Assembly (NCBI GenBank): GCA_017473105.1
Contig: JAFUNE010000002.1
Coordinates: forward strand, 42,520 to 106,519
DNA: 64,000 bases
Direction of reading: 5' to 3'
Origin: Bacilli bacterium
GTDB taxonomy: Bacteria > Bacillota_I > Bacilli_A > RF39 > UBA660
The notes below the pieces were generated by a model, which saw only the letters and a program-made list of their open reading frames with translations, had not been told where the DNA came from and searched no databases. Numbering within the stretch: position 1 is the first letter of the stretch; the number at the start of each line of letters is the position of its first letter. Shown piece by piece: positions 24,991 through 33,055 of this stretch. Position numbers and translations under genes: made by a program.

Positions 24991-25857
24991 TTAGTTTTCC
25001 TTTACTACTACACTTCTTATTGTAGAATCTATTACGAAGTTTTTAGTGTCATCAACAGGTATGTCATTTACATATACTTTTTTTCCTTTTGTAGCAACTT
25101 TTAATATTTTTAAAAGTTCATGAAGTGATGTAAATAATTTTACTTTTACAACTGTACTTTCTTTTCCATCAAATATAGTTATTATAGTATTATCGTACAC
25201 ATAGTCTTGATGTACTGCTTTATGTATAGCAAGTATTTCTTCTACTCCGTAAAATACACAATTTTCATTTTTTAATTTTTTTGTATCATTAACTATACAT
25301 ATATTTAAAAACGCATTTATATATTTTTTATATGCATTTATTGACACTAAATCGTTTTTATTTATACATATATAGCATGATTTCATATTAAAGATATCCA
25401 TAAATTCATCTATTGTTTCAAGTATTTTTTCATATGACTCATAATTTATAACAACATCTTTTAAATCCTTGTTTTTATTATATAATGAACTTACTACAAG
25501 AGTTGTTTTACTATTGATTTTTTTATTTAAACCATATTTATCAAGTGAATCTTTTAATTCACTTTTTTTAACTTTAGATATACTTCTTGATGGATTTAAT
25601 TTTTCTCTTTTATCTATAAAATCATTTTCTATTACTAAACAATTAGATTTTTTATTTGCAAAAATCATTTCTTTTATACCAATTATTTTACCACTTACTG
25701 GACTAAATATATTTTTACCATCTTCCATGGTACCTAAGAATGTATTATTAAGAACAAGTTTACTTGTTTTAATCTTCAATAGTTCAGTTTTATCAAATGG
25801 AATATATATAAATTCTGGTGATAAATAACTTAAATATTCTTGAAATTTCTTATTCAT
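24991..25857 (-). CDS. RnfC-like protein lacking iron-sulfur motifs
   Basis: A 288-residue protein. Residues about 15-70 form a barrel-sandwich-like segment (GTMEDGKNIFSPVSGKIIGI) as in RnfC N-termini; the middle part with CVFYGVEEILAIHKAV matches the NVGTAxAIxxAV region of RnfC; the end has an SLBB-like piece (KVYVNDIPVDD). The CxxCxxC clusters of RnfC are absent, and no other Rnf subunit is nearby. It is more likely a stand-alone relic family than part of an Rnf complex. The function is unknown. It is coupled to holA. Confidence 0.65.
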   Translation of the reverse strand: MNKKFQEYLSYLSPEFIYIPFDKTELLKIKTSKLVLNNTFLGTMEDGKNIFSPVSGKIIGIKEMIFANKKSNCLVIENDFIDKREKLNPSRSISKVKKSELKDSLDKYGLNKKINSKTTLVVSSLYNKNKDLKDVVINYESYEKILETIDEFMDIFNMKSCYICINKNDLVSINAYKKYINAFLNICIVNDTKKLKNENCVFYGVEEILAIHKAVHQDYVYDNTIITIFDGKESTVVKVKLFTSLHELLKILKVATKGKKVYVNDIPVDDTKNFVIDSTIRSVVVKEN

Positions 25858-25922
25858 ATTTATTTTTCTCCCTTTAATAATTATATAATATATTAATTTT
25901 TTTTAAAAGATTAAATGTTATG

Positions 25923-25931
25923 TGATATAAT
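25923..25931 (+). promoter_or_regulatory. Extended -10 promoter (TGATATAAT) of the WG-repeat gene
   Basis: Lies 25 bases before the ATG at 25957, followed by AAGGAG at 25943-25948. Confidence 0.65.
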
Positions 25932-25956
25932 ATTTATATAATAAGGAGAAAAGTAT

Positions 25957-27552
25957 ATGATTAGGAAAAGTGAATTTGATAAAGAAATTATTTTTAAATT
26001 TTGTCTTGCTTTTACAATATTTGTATTGTTGTGTCTTGCTTTATTTGTATTTATAATTAAAAAGAAGAATATTTATATAAGTGAATATAATAAGCAAGTT
26101 ATTCCTGAAATAAAAGAAATCTACACTTCTACTACTTTAAATAAATATGTCGAATTTGATAGTCCTATACAAGTTAAAAATAATAAATTTATTATAAATA
26201 ATAGTAATAAAGAATACTATTTAACTTATGAGAATGATAAACTTACATATGAAGAGATACATAATTTATCTATTAAAAGTAATTATTCAATATATTATAA
26301 TGAAAATACAAATAAAATGTATTTTATAAATAACAGTAATAAAACTATTTCAGATGAGTATGACAATATTATAGAAGTTACTTTTGATAATAACAATTAT
26401 GAATATTTAATTTTAGTAAATGATGATGAGTTTTCTATATTGAATTTAAATAATGATGAGATTGTTACGCTTGATTCTAATATTAAATATATTGATGAAA
26501 TATATGAATATGATAGTGATACAAAAGATTATAAAATTATTAGTAAAAAATATTTAAAAGTAAGTGATGGAGAAAAATACGGAATTATTGATTATAATGG
26601 AAATATTATTATTGAAATGTTATATGATAATATTGTTATAGATGGAAATTATTTTATAGTAAATAATGATAATAAATATAGTCTTATAGATTATAATAAT
26701 AAAGTTCTATTAAATGAATATGATGATATTAAAAAATATAATGATTATTATATAGTTAAAAATGGTAAATATGGTATAGTTGATAAAGACGATAATATTA
26801 TGTTTGAATATGAATTTGATTTTACTCAGATTTGTGATAAATATTTAATTGTTGTTAAAGATAAAAAACTTGGTATTATTCAAGATAATAAAGTTATTCT
26901 TAATTATGATATTAATGTAAGTGATTATAAAATAAATTCATATATGTTTAATAATAATATTCATATTAATTTATATACTCCGAGTGAAGTTACTTATGTA
27001 ATTAATGATAACAAAATTAAAAAAGTTATTTATGGAATACTAAATAATATTTCTATTAGTGATTATGAAGATTATGAAGATTATTATAATATAAGTAAAA
27101 ATTATACATATATTACTTCTCGTAAAAAAGAAAATGTTTCTATAACAATTTATGATAAAAATTATGATATTTATTATGAAAATAGTGTTAAAACTGATGT
27201 GGATTATACTAAATTTAATATTTACCCTACTTTAGTTAAATATTATTCTAAAAACGTTTATAAATTAGTTCTTAATGCTTATAATATTAATGGTACTGAT
27301 GAGAATATCAAAGAATATTATTACTTTGATATTGATGATAGAAGTGCTTTAAGTGAACTTAGAGCTTTACATGATTATTTAGATAATGGATATAGATTTA
27401 CAATTAACGATAAAAATGAACTTAAGATTTATAATAAAGATAAAATAATTAGTACTCATGATAATATAAAATATTATATAGGTGGTTATTATTTTGCTGA
27501 TACAAATGGTGTTATTTATAAATTAACATTTAAAAATGAATCTAATAACTAG
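25957..27552 (+). CDS. Membrane-anchored WG-repeat protein
   Basis: A 531-residue protein with one N-terminal membrane helix (about 12-35) and an extracytoplasmic region that includes at least four WG-type repeats (about 190-320; units of the KYGIIDYNGNIIIEMLYDNI and KYGIVDKDDNIMFEYEFD kind), a fold of small beta blades. The first and last parts resemble degenerate repeats. It is rich in Asn, Asp, Tyr and Ile. The role is unknown; WG proteins are usually surface or cell-envelope binding scaffolds. It is one of the few plus-strand genes and ends in a bidirectional terminator shared with the convergent DUF5662 gene. Confidence 0.85.
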   Translation: MIRKSEFDKEIIFKFCLAFTIFVLLCLALFVFIIKKKNIYISEYNKQVIPEIKEIYTSTTLNKYVEFDSPIQVKNNKFIINNSNKEYYLTYENDKLTYEEIHNLSIKSNYSIYYNENTNKMYFINNSNKTISDEYDNIIEVTFDNNNYEYLILVNDDEFSILNLNNDEIVTLDSNIKYIDEIYEYDSDTKDYKIISKKYLKVSDGEKYGIIDYNGNIIIEMLYDNIVIDGNYFIVNNDNKYSLIDYNNKVLLNEYDDIKKYNDYYIVKNGKYGIVDKDDNIMFEYEFDFTQICDKYLIVVKDKKLGIIQDNKVILNYDINVSDYKINSYMFNNNIHINLYTPSEVTYVINDNKIKKVIYGILNNISISDYEDYEDYYNISKNYTYITSRKKENVSITIYDKNYDIYYENSVKTDVDYTKFNIYPTLVKYYSKNVYKLVLNAYNINGTDENIKEYYYFDIDDRSALSELRALHDYLDNGYRFTINDKNELKIYNKDKIISTHDNIKYYIGGYYFADTNGVIYKLTFKNESNN

Positions 27553-27563
27553 ATTCATTTTTT
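27533..27563. terminator. Bidirectional terminator
   Basis: AAAATGAATCTA/TAGATTCATTTT with a 5-base loop (27533-27561), spanning the stop codons of two convergent genes, with T-runs on both strands. Confidence 0.85.
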
Positions 27564-28096
27564 GTGTGTTTTAAATATAATTTTAGGAGTTTTTTCTTAT
27601 TTAATACTTTTTCCCCATCTTCCTTTAATTGGTAAAATACATCTTCTAAAAATGCCTTTAAATGCTCATTTAGTAAGAAAAGAGACTTATCACATGATAA
27701 ATAATCATATGGCATAGAATTATTATATGATTTTTTATTATATGTTTTAGATGCAGCTATTCTGTCACATATCATTTCTACCATATATTCAAATGGTATT
27801 ATTGGTGATTTTATTTTAGCACATGGATCATACCAATATTCATAATGATGCTTATTTCTTCCAAAATGATGAAGCCATGCTTTTGAATATCCATTCTCTT
27901 CTCTACATACTGCAAGTGGACTTTTTTTACCATTAGATTTTTTTATATATTTTATTGATTCAGAAAATTCAGTATATGAATATTTACTTAAATCGTGTAA
28001 TAATCCTCTTAATGGAAAGCCGCATTTACAACATAGTTTAAATACTTCAAATCTATGTCTATTTACTACATTTAAATGTTTTATAAAATATTTCAT
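27542..28096 (-). CDS. DUF5662-family protein
   Basis: A 184-residue protein with the family pattern: RHRFEVFKLCCKCGFPLRGLLHDLSKYSYTEF at the start, AWLHHFGRNKHHYEYW in the middle and EMICDRIAASKTY later. The His/Asp spacing (LLHDLSK ... HHFGRNKHH) resembles an HD-type metal site, so a phosphohydrolase-like activity is conceivable. The start is at ATG 28096 after AGGAGTGA. It is co-oriented with yneF, 29 bases away. Confidence 0.8.
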   Translation of the reverse strand: MKYFIKHLNVVNRHRFEVFKLCCKCGFPLRGLLHDLSKYSYTEFSESIKYIKKSNGKKSPLAVCREENGYSKAWLHHFGRNKHHYEYWYDPCAKIKSPIIPFEYMVEMICDRIAASKTYNKKSYNNSMPYDYLSCDKSLFLLNEHLKAFLEDVFYQLKEDGEKVLNKKKLLKLYLKHTKNESSY

Positions 28097-28108
28097 ATTC
28101 ACTCCTTA

Positions 28109-28138
28109 AAAAATATCAATATTTCTATTGATATTTTT
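28109..28138 (-). terminator. Terminator after yneF
   Basis: AAATATCAAT/ATTGATATTT with a 6-base loop, overlapping the end of yneF and followed by T-rich sequence on the minus strand. Confidence 0.65.
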
Positions 28139-28334
28139 GCATTTGTTTCATTAATTGATTAACTTGTTTTTGACTTGGGTTTCTTCCCATTCCTCTCATT
28201 AATGTTTTTATCATTTCTTCATTAATTGGTGGATTTTCTTTAATTTGTTTTTGGAATACTTTTTTAGCAATTAAAAATCCCGCAATTAATCCTATAATTA
28301 ATCCAAACACTACGTGTAATATATCAGCTAACAT
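28125..28334 (-). CDS. yneF: YneF family (UPF0154) small membrane protein
   Basis: A 69-residue protein: one N-terminal membrane helix (about 4-25; VVFGLIIGLIAGFLIAKKVF) and the conserved cytoplasmic part NPPINEEMIKTLMRGMGRNPSQKQVNQLMKQ, the hallmark of UPF0154. The function is unknown; the family is widespread in Bacilli and related mollicutes, which supports the taxonomic placement. The ribosome-binding site is AAGGAGG. Confidence 0.93.
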   Translation of the reverse strand: MLADILHVVFGLIIGLIAGFLIAKKVFQKQIKENPPINEEMIKTLMRGMGRNPSQKQVNQLMKQMQKYQ

Positions 28335-28391
28335 AATTCCTCCTTAATTCAAATTAATTATACAAGAAATAAAATATATAGTCAAATAATA

Positions 28392-28413
28392 AAAAATCTC
28401 TTTATGAGATTTT
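28392..28413. terminator. Hairpin terminator
   Basis: AAAATCTC/GAGATTTT with a 5-base loop; on the minus strand it follows the stop at 28420 and ends in six T. Confidence 0.75.
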
Positions 28414-28419
28414 CTATTT

Positions 28420-29097
28420 TTATTCAATCTTGTCTACTACTTTTAATGATTTAATAATGTAGTTATCATCTTTTTCTTCATAAGTAAATTCAAAATATTC
28501 ACTTTTTGAATTAAATGATGCTTTACCTGTAATTACATTATCTTTTCGATCAAGTTCACTTATTGTTACATTTCCAGTAATACCAGTATCTTTTGTTAAT
28601 TTCATGTAACAATTCTTTGTATTTTCTGCATATTGACATTGAATAGGCACTGTATTTTCTGGAGTATATAAATCTTTTCCAATAGATGTTAAACTAGGAA
28701 TATCGATATCATATAGACTCATTTTATGTTTTGATTCAGTACCAAAAACTTTCTTATGATAATCAAAATAGTCATCATATTTAGCATATGTTAAAAATAA
28801 ATTTCCTTCAAATGTTGGATCTTGAAAATCAATTTTGAAGATTTCTGTATTTTTATTGTAAAAATAATACATTTTAATATCATCTTCGTTATTTATATCT
28901 AATAAATTAACATTTTTTTCATAATCATTTGTAAGAACATGTTTGAAATAATCATCTATTCCTAAACTAGTTATAATGTGTTCAGTTTTCTTTTTGCCTG
29001 ATATTATTACAAATATTACAATTGCTACTATAGTAATTACTACAACAGTACTTGCAATAATTATTATTAATTTTGTATTTTTTTCATCTTTTTTCAT
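28420..29097 (-). CDS. Membrane-anchored extracytoplasmic protein of unknown function
   Basis: 225 residues: a Lys-rich N-terminus, one helix (about 10-32; LIIIIASTVVVITIVAIVIFVII) and an extracytoplasmic domain of about 190 residues with two Cys close together (QCQYAENTKNCY), likely a disulfide. There is no known domain by eye. It follows the giant Cys-rich surface protein gene after a 10-bp hairpin and may be expressed with it. Confidence 0.7.
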   Translation of the reverse strand: MKKDEKNTKLIIIIASTVVVITIVAIVIFVIISGKKKTEHIITSLGIDDYFKHVLTNDYEKNVNLLDINNEDDIKMYYFYNKNTEIFKIDFQDPTFEGNLFLTYAKYDDYFDYHKKVFGTESKHKMSLYDIDIPSLTSIGKDLYTPENTVPIQCQYAENTKNCYMKLTKDTGITGNVTISELDRKDNVITGKASFNSKSEYFEFTYEEKDDNYIIKSLKVVDKIE

Positions 29098-29117
29098 ATT
29101 TTCTCCATTTTATGTTG

Positions 29118-29142
29118 TAGAGGTTAGACGTGCTAACCTCTA
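29118..29142. terminator. 10-bp hairpin between surface protein genes
   Basis: TAGAGGTTAG/CTAACCTCTA with a 5-base loop. There is no T-run on the minus strand, so it may be a processing or attenuation element; on the plus strand a short TATATTTT follows. Confidence 0.5.
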
Positions 29143-29146
29143 TATT

Positions 29147-32100
29147 TTAACGTTTATTACGAATTATAACAATTCCTGTTCCACCGGTTCCGGCTGGATA
29201 TTGTGTTGTTCTTGATACGTTGAAACATCCGTTACTTGACCAACAACCATTTCCTGCGTCATATTTATCGAAGACAAAACTTGCTCCGCCTCCGCCGCCG
29301 CCAGTATTAGCTGCTCCGTTGTGTGTATTTGCACCTCTATATTGGTTGTTTCCTGTTCCACCGCCACCAGTTCCACCATTTCCTGGTGTACCAACGCCTG
29401 CACCTTTGTTTCCACTTGAGTATGAAACTTCTCCATTGTGTCCATGACCGCCGCCTCCGCCGCCGCCATAGTATTTTGAATATTGTGATTCTCCGAATTC
29501 TTTTCCTCCAGCAGAACCGTGTCTATTTGATGGTGCACATAAGTTAACAATTCCTGCTCCTCCAGATGCTCCACCAGTACCACCTGATGGTCCACCTTCG
29601 CAACTTGCTAAATTAGCATATCCTCCTGAACCATCATTTCCAGGATTTGCTGTTTGACCAAACGCTGTTGATTTAGCTCTTGCTGCTCCTACATCGATTG
29701 AATATGATGTTGCTGATACACTAACTCCTTTTTTAGTTGTACGGTATCCACCGCCGCCTCCACCACCTCCGGCTGCATATCCATTACGACCGGCTTGGCT
29801 AGAGTAAGTACTTCCACCATTTCCTCCACCACCTACTAAGAATACGTCAATTCCGTTTGCTGCTCCTCTTAATTCGTGGAAAGTTAATGTACCATCTGTT
29901 AAAAATCTTATTTTCCAGTTTCCTGTATAGTCTGAATAACTAGATGGAATTGAAACTTTTGTATTTGTTCCAGATGCGATTACTGTGTCATCATCTTTTA
30001 CAAGTTGATATGAACCAGTATATGTAAATATTGGTAATACGCATGATTGTTTCCATTGTGCATATAATGTGATTCCAGCATTTCCTGTGTAGCTTCCTCC
30101 TGAAGCGTAAGTTGTTCCCGTTCCGCCACTGTTTGTATTCCATCCTAGGAATGTATATCCGCTTCTTGTTGGTTTTGATGTTGTTAAAGTTAATGTTTGT
30201 CCACATGTTTTTGTTTGTGTTGTTGGTCCACCTGTTCCTCCGTTTGCATTAAATGTAACTGTGTATGTTACTTTTGATGGACAAGTTGATGAACCAGCTG
30301 TATTTGTATAACATGTTGCGCATGCTGTACAAGATGTATTTCCTGTTCCTGTGCTATATGTTCCAGCTTGACAGTTTGCACATGATGTACTTCCGGTACT
30401 TGAACTATACGTTCCGGCTGCACATGCTGTACATGTCGCGGCTCCGGCTGCACTATATGTTCCGGCTGGACATACTGAACATCCTGTATTTTTTGTTCCT
30501 GATGCATATTGTCCTGCAGGACATGCTGTACATGTTGTGTTTCCTGTAGATGTATTATATTTTCCGGCTGGACAATTTGTACATGTTGTGTTTCCAGTTC
30601 CAGTATTATATTTTCCGGCTGGACAATTTGTACATGTTGTGTTTCCAGTTCCAGTATTATATTTTCCGGCTGGACAATTTGTACATGTTGTACTTCCTTC
30701 TGTTGTGTTATATTTTCCGGCTGGACAATTTGTACATGTTGTATTTCCTGTTCCAGTATTATATTTTCCGGCTGGGCATTTTGTACATGTTGCATTTCCG
30801 GTTCCTGTATTGTATGTTCCAGCTGCGCATGCTGTACATGAACTTGCTCCTGATGAACTATACGTTCCGGCTGCGCAGTTTGTACATGTTGTATTTCCTG
30901 TTCCTGTGTTATATGTTCCGGCTGAACAATTTTTACATGTTGTGTTTCCTGTTCCAGTATTATATTTTCCAGTTGCACACTTCGTACATGAACTTGCTCC
31001 CTCACCACTATATTGACCTGCTGGACATATTATTTTGTCTGTTCCTCCTGGACAATAATATCCGGCTGGGCATTTTGTACATGAGTTTGCTCCGGCTGCA
31101 CTATATGTCCCGGCTGGGCATGATGTACATGAACTTGCACCGGCTGCACTATATTGTCCAGCTGCACATGTACTACATGTACTAGAACCGGCTGCACTAT
31201 ATTGTCCGGCTGCGCATTTTTTACATGCTGCTGAAGAAGATGCTCCTGTATCTGGATTATATGTTCCTGCAGCACACTTTGTACATGCTGTTTTTTCTGA
31301 ATTACTATATGTTCCTGATTGACATATTGTACAACTTGATGCTCCTTGTGCACTTATGTATCCTGCGGCACATGCTGTACATGATGATGAAGAACCACTA
31401 TTATATTTTCCGGCTGGACATAATTTCCATGTTGCTGTTAGTGTAACTGATCCACTTGGCACTAAATTATCAAACCATTCTGCTTTATATGCTGTTGTTG
31501 TTGATGAAATTGAGTTTGGTAAACTTGTTGCGCTTGTTCCATATTTTCCGCCTGTTTTACTGAATGTCCATCCTTCAAAACTATTTCCTGCTTTTTTTGC
31601 ATAACTTATTTGAAATGGTGTATCATATCTTGCTGATGTTGGTGCTTTTGTTCCTGGATTTCCTCCTGTTCCCAAACTATATGTTATTTGATATTGATTT
31701 TTTTCATATCTTGCAGTTAATGTTACTACCGAATCCTCTACTGAACTTAGTGTTACTACTTGTCCTGCATTGTAGTTTGTTCCATCGCTTCCTGTCCATC
31801 CTTTAAATGTATACCCTGTTTTTGTACATCCACTACTTGGTAGTTTATTATTATCATTTGCATATGTATGTGTTGCATCTGTTATTGTTCCTGTTGCTCC
31901 CTCTCCACAATTAAACTTAACTGTGTACCTTATTGGTCTAAAGCATGGATGTAGTTTCATGCTATTAAATAACGTTTCATCTAATTTATATGGTGTTTTT
32001 AATGTTCCATTTGCATCAATTATTTCTGTTCCATTTGTACAATTTTGATTATATTCTGTTAATGTATTTGGACTTGTGTAATATCCTTTAATTTTATATC

Positions 32101-33007
32101 CTTCTTTTGTTGCTGTTTTTACTTTACTTATACTGTCATTTCCAAATTCATCTGCATACCAATCTTTTGTCTTTATTACATACAATGTCTCTGGTATTGT
32201 TTTTGTTGTTACTCCTGTATGTTCTATTTCTACTCTTATTGGTTTTTCTCCAAAGTTTATTGTACATTCTATATCTCTCGATACTCCTTGTACTTTTATT
32301 ATATTTTTTGTTGGGTCTTTTCTTATATCAAAATCATTTACTATTACTCCACATGTATTTCCTAAATATTGATAATCTGCTTTTGCTTGTATTTCTATAT
32401 CTCTTGTGCTTTCTCTTGATGTTACAAATTCTATTTCTTTATTTTCCCCTTCTGGTGTTACTATTACACCTTTATCTTCATCATTTGACACTAATCTTAC
32501 TTTGTATTGTGGTATAAAAATCCATGGGTCTGTATATGAACCGCTTCCTACTACTTCAACTCCTGTTTTTAAATATTCTGTTACTTTTGTTCCTGATTTT
32601 TCTCCATGATTTATATACTTATCTTCGCCGTTTACTATATATATTTTATTTCCTTCGCCTTTTGTATATGTCCAAAATGGATCTGCTTCAAATAAATATG
32701 AATATCTATTTGATTTTCCTTTTTTTGTTATATCAAATTCTCTTTTACTTAATAATCCACCTAGCTTATTATTTAATACTGTTGTGTTTATTCCTATTGT
32801 TGTATCGTTATATGTATCTAAATAAAATTTATTTGAATTTGGTACTTGAATATATTTTGAATATGTCGATATATAATCTTGTCCGCTTAAATATTCTTCT
32901 GTTGCTATTTGTATGGCATTTGATAATGTGCTTGTTGCATTTATGTCCAAACAAAAAACAAAAAATAATAAAACAAAGATTATTTTTTTAATTTTTATAT
33001 TTTTCAT
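29147..33007 (-). CDS. Giant secreted surface protein: InlB-type repeats, Cys-rich 17-residue repeats, Gly-rich tail
   Basis: About 1,286 residues. In order: signal peptide (1-25); an N-terminal domain shared with two paralogues at 58.8-64 kb (GGLLSKREFDIT ... KSGTKVTEYLK ... GSGSYTDPWIF); two or more InlB B-repeat/Listeria-Bacteroides modules (about 350-520; KTGYTFKGW, AGNSFEGW); about 22 GCC2/ephrin-receptor-like Cys repeats, mostly 16-17 residues (about 520-905; CPAGKYNTGTGNTTCTN type); another InlB repeat (SGYTFLGWNT); and a Gly-rich domain (about 1000-1286; VFLVGGGGNGG ... GTGGTGIVIIR). There is no sorting motif or C-terminal helix, so anchoring is unknown. The start is at 33007 after GGTGA. 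Likely an adhesin or surface fibre. Confidence 0.85.
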   Translation of the reverse strand: MKNIKIKKIIFVLLFFVFCLDINATSTLSNAIQIATEEYLSGQDYISTYSKYIQVPNSNKFYLDTYNDTTIGINTTVLNNKLGGLLSKREFDITKKGKSNRYSYLFEADPFWTYTKGEGNKIYIVNGEDKYINHGEKSGTKVTEYLKTGVEVVGSGSYTDPWIFIPQYKVRLVSNDEDKGVIVTPEGENKEIEFVTSRESTRDIEIQAKADYQYLGNTCGVIVNDFDIRKDPTKNIIKVQGVSRDIECTINFGEKPIRVEIEHTGVTTKTIPETLYVIKTKDWYADEFGNDSISKVKTATKEGYKIKGYYTSPNTLTEYNQNCTNGTEIIDANGTLKTPYKLDETLFNSMKLHPCFRPIRYTVKFNCGEGATGTITDATHTYANDNNKLPSSGCTKTGYTFKGWTGSDGTNYNAGQVVTLSSVEDSVVTLTARYEKNQYQITYSLGTGGNPGTKAPTSARYDTPFQISYAKKAGNSFEGWTFSKTGGKYGTSATSLPNSISSTTTAYKAEWFDNLVPSGSVTLTATWKLCPAGKYNSGSSSSCTACAAGYISAQGASSCTICQSGTYSNSEKTACTKCAAGTYNPDTGASSSAACKKCAAGQYSAAGSSTCSTCAAGQYSAAGASSCTSCPAGTYSAAGANSCTKCPAGYYCPGGTDKIICPAGQYSGEGASSCTKCATGKYNTGTGNTTCKNCSAGTYNTGTGNTTCTNCAAGTYSSSGASSCTACAAGTYNTGTGNATCTKCPAGKYNTGTGNTTCTNCPAGKYNTTEGSTTCTNCPAGKYNTGTGNTTCTNCPAGKYNTGTGNTTCTNCPAGKYNTSTGNTTCTACPAGQYASGTKNTGCSVCPAGTYSAAGAATCTACAAGTYSSSTGSTSCANCQAGTYSTGTGNTSCTACATCYTNTAGSSTCPSKVTYTVTFNANGGTGGPTTQTKTCGQTLTLTTSKPTRSGYTFLGWNTNSGGTGTTYASGGSYTGNAGITLYAQWKQSCVLPIFTYTGSYQLVKDDDTVIASGTNTKVSIPSSYSDYTGNWKIRFLTDGTLTFHELRGAANGIDVFLVGGGGNGGSTYSSQAGRNGYAAGGGGGGGGYRTTKKGVSVSATSYSIDVGAARAKSTAFGQTANPGNDGSGGYANLASCEGGPSGGTGGASGGAGIVNLCAPSNRHGSAGGKEFGESQYSKYYGGGGGGGHGHNGEVSYSSGNKGAGVGTPGNGGTGGGGTGNNQYRGANTHNGAANTGGGGGGASFVFDKYDAGNGCWSSNGCFNVSRTTQYPAGTGGTGIVIIRNKR
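30280..31430 (-). repeat. Tandem 51-bp coding repeats (Cys-repeat region)
   Basis: About 22 tandem units, mostly 48-51 bases, encode the Cys repeats. Most have diverged, but units at 30559-30609 and 30610-30660 are identical over 51 bases and the start of the next unit (30661) matches too, so this part has expanded recently and may change length by slippage or recombination. Confidence 0.85.
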
Positions 33008-33022
33008 ATTATCACCATATCT

Positions 33023-33028
33023 ATTATA
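33023..33028 (-). promoter_or_regulatory. -10 box of the giant surface protein gene
   Basis: Minus-strand TATAAT, 16 bases before the ATG at 33007, with a weak TTCAAA-like -35 near 33046-33051. The short leader contains only the GGTGA site. Confidence 0.5.
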
Positions 33029-33055
33029 ACTCAAATATGTGATTTTTTGAAGATT

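Noticed and set aside
24991..25857. Rnf electron-transport complex
   Set aside because: Only one RnfC-like protein, without iron-sulfur motifs, and no RnfA/B/D/E/G genes nearby.
30265..31185. Several long open frames on the plus strand and in other minus frames across the Cys-repeat region
   Set aside because: They mirror the 51-bp period of the repeat array (repeated VHVVFPVPVLYFPA-like or YMLCFQFQYYIF-like units), have no ribosome-binding sites and are shadows of the surface protein gene.
30280..31430. Regularly spaced repeats that could suggest a CRISPR array
   Set aside because: The units are contiguous, in frame, protein coding and without unique spacers; no cas gene is present.
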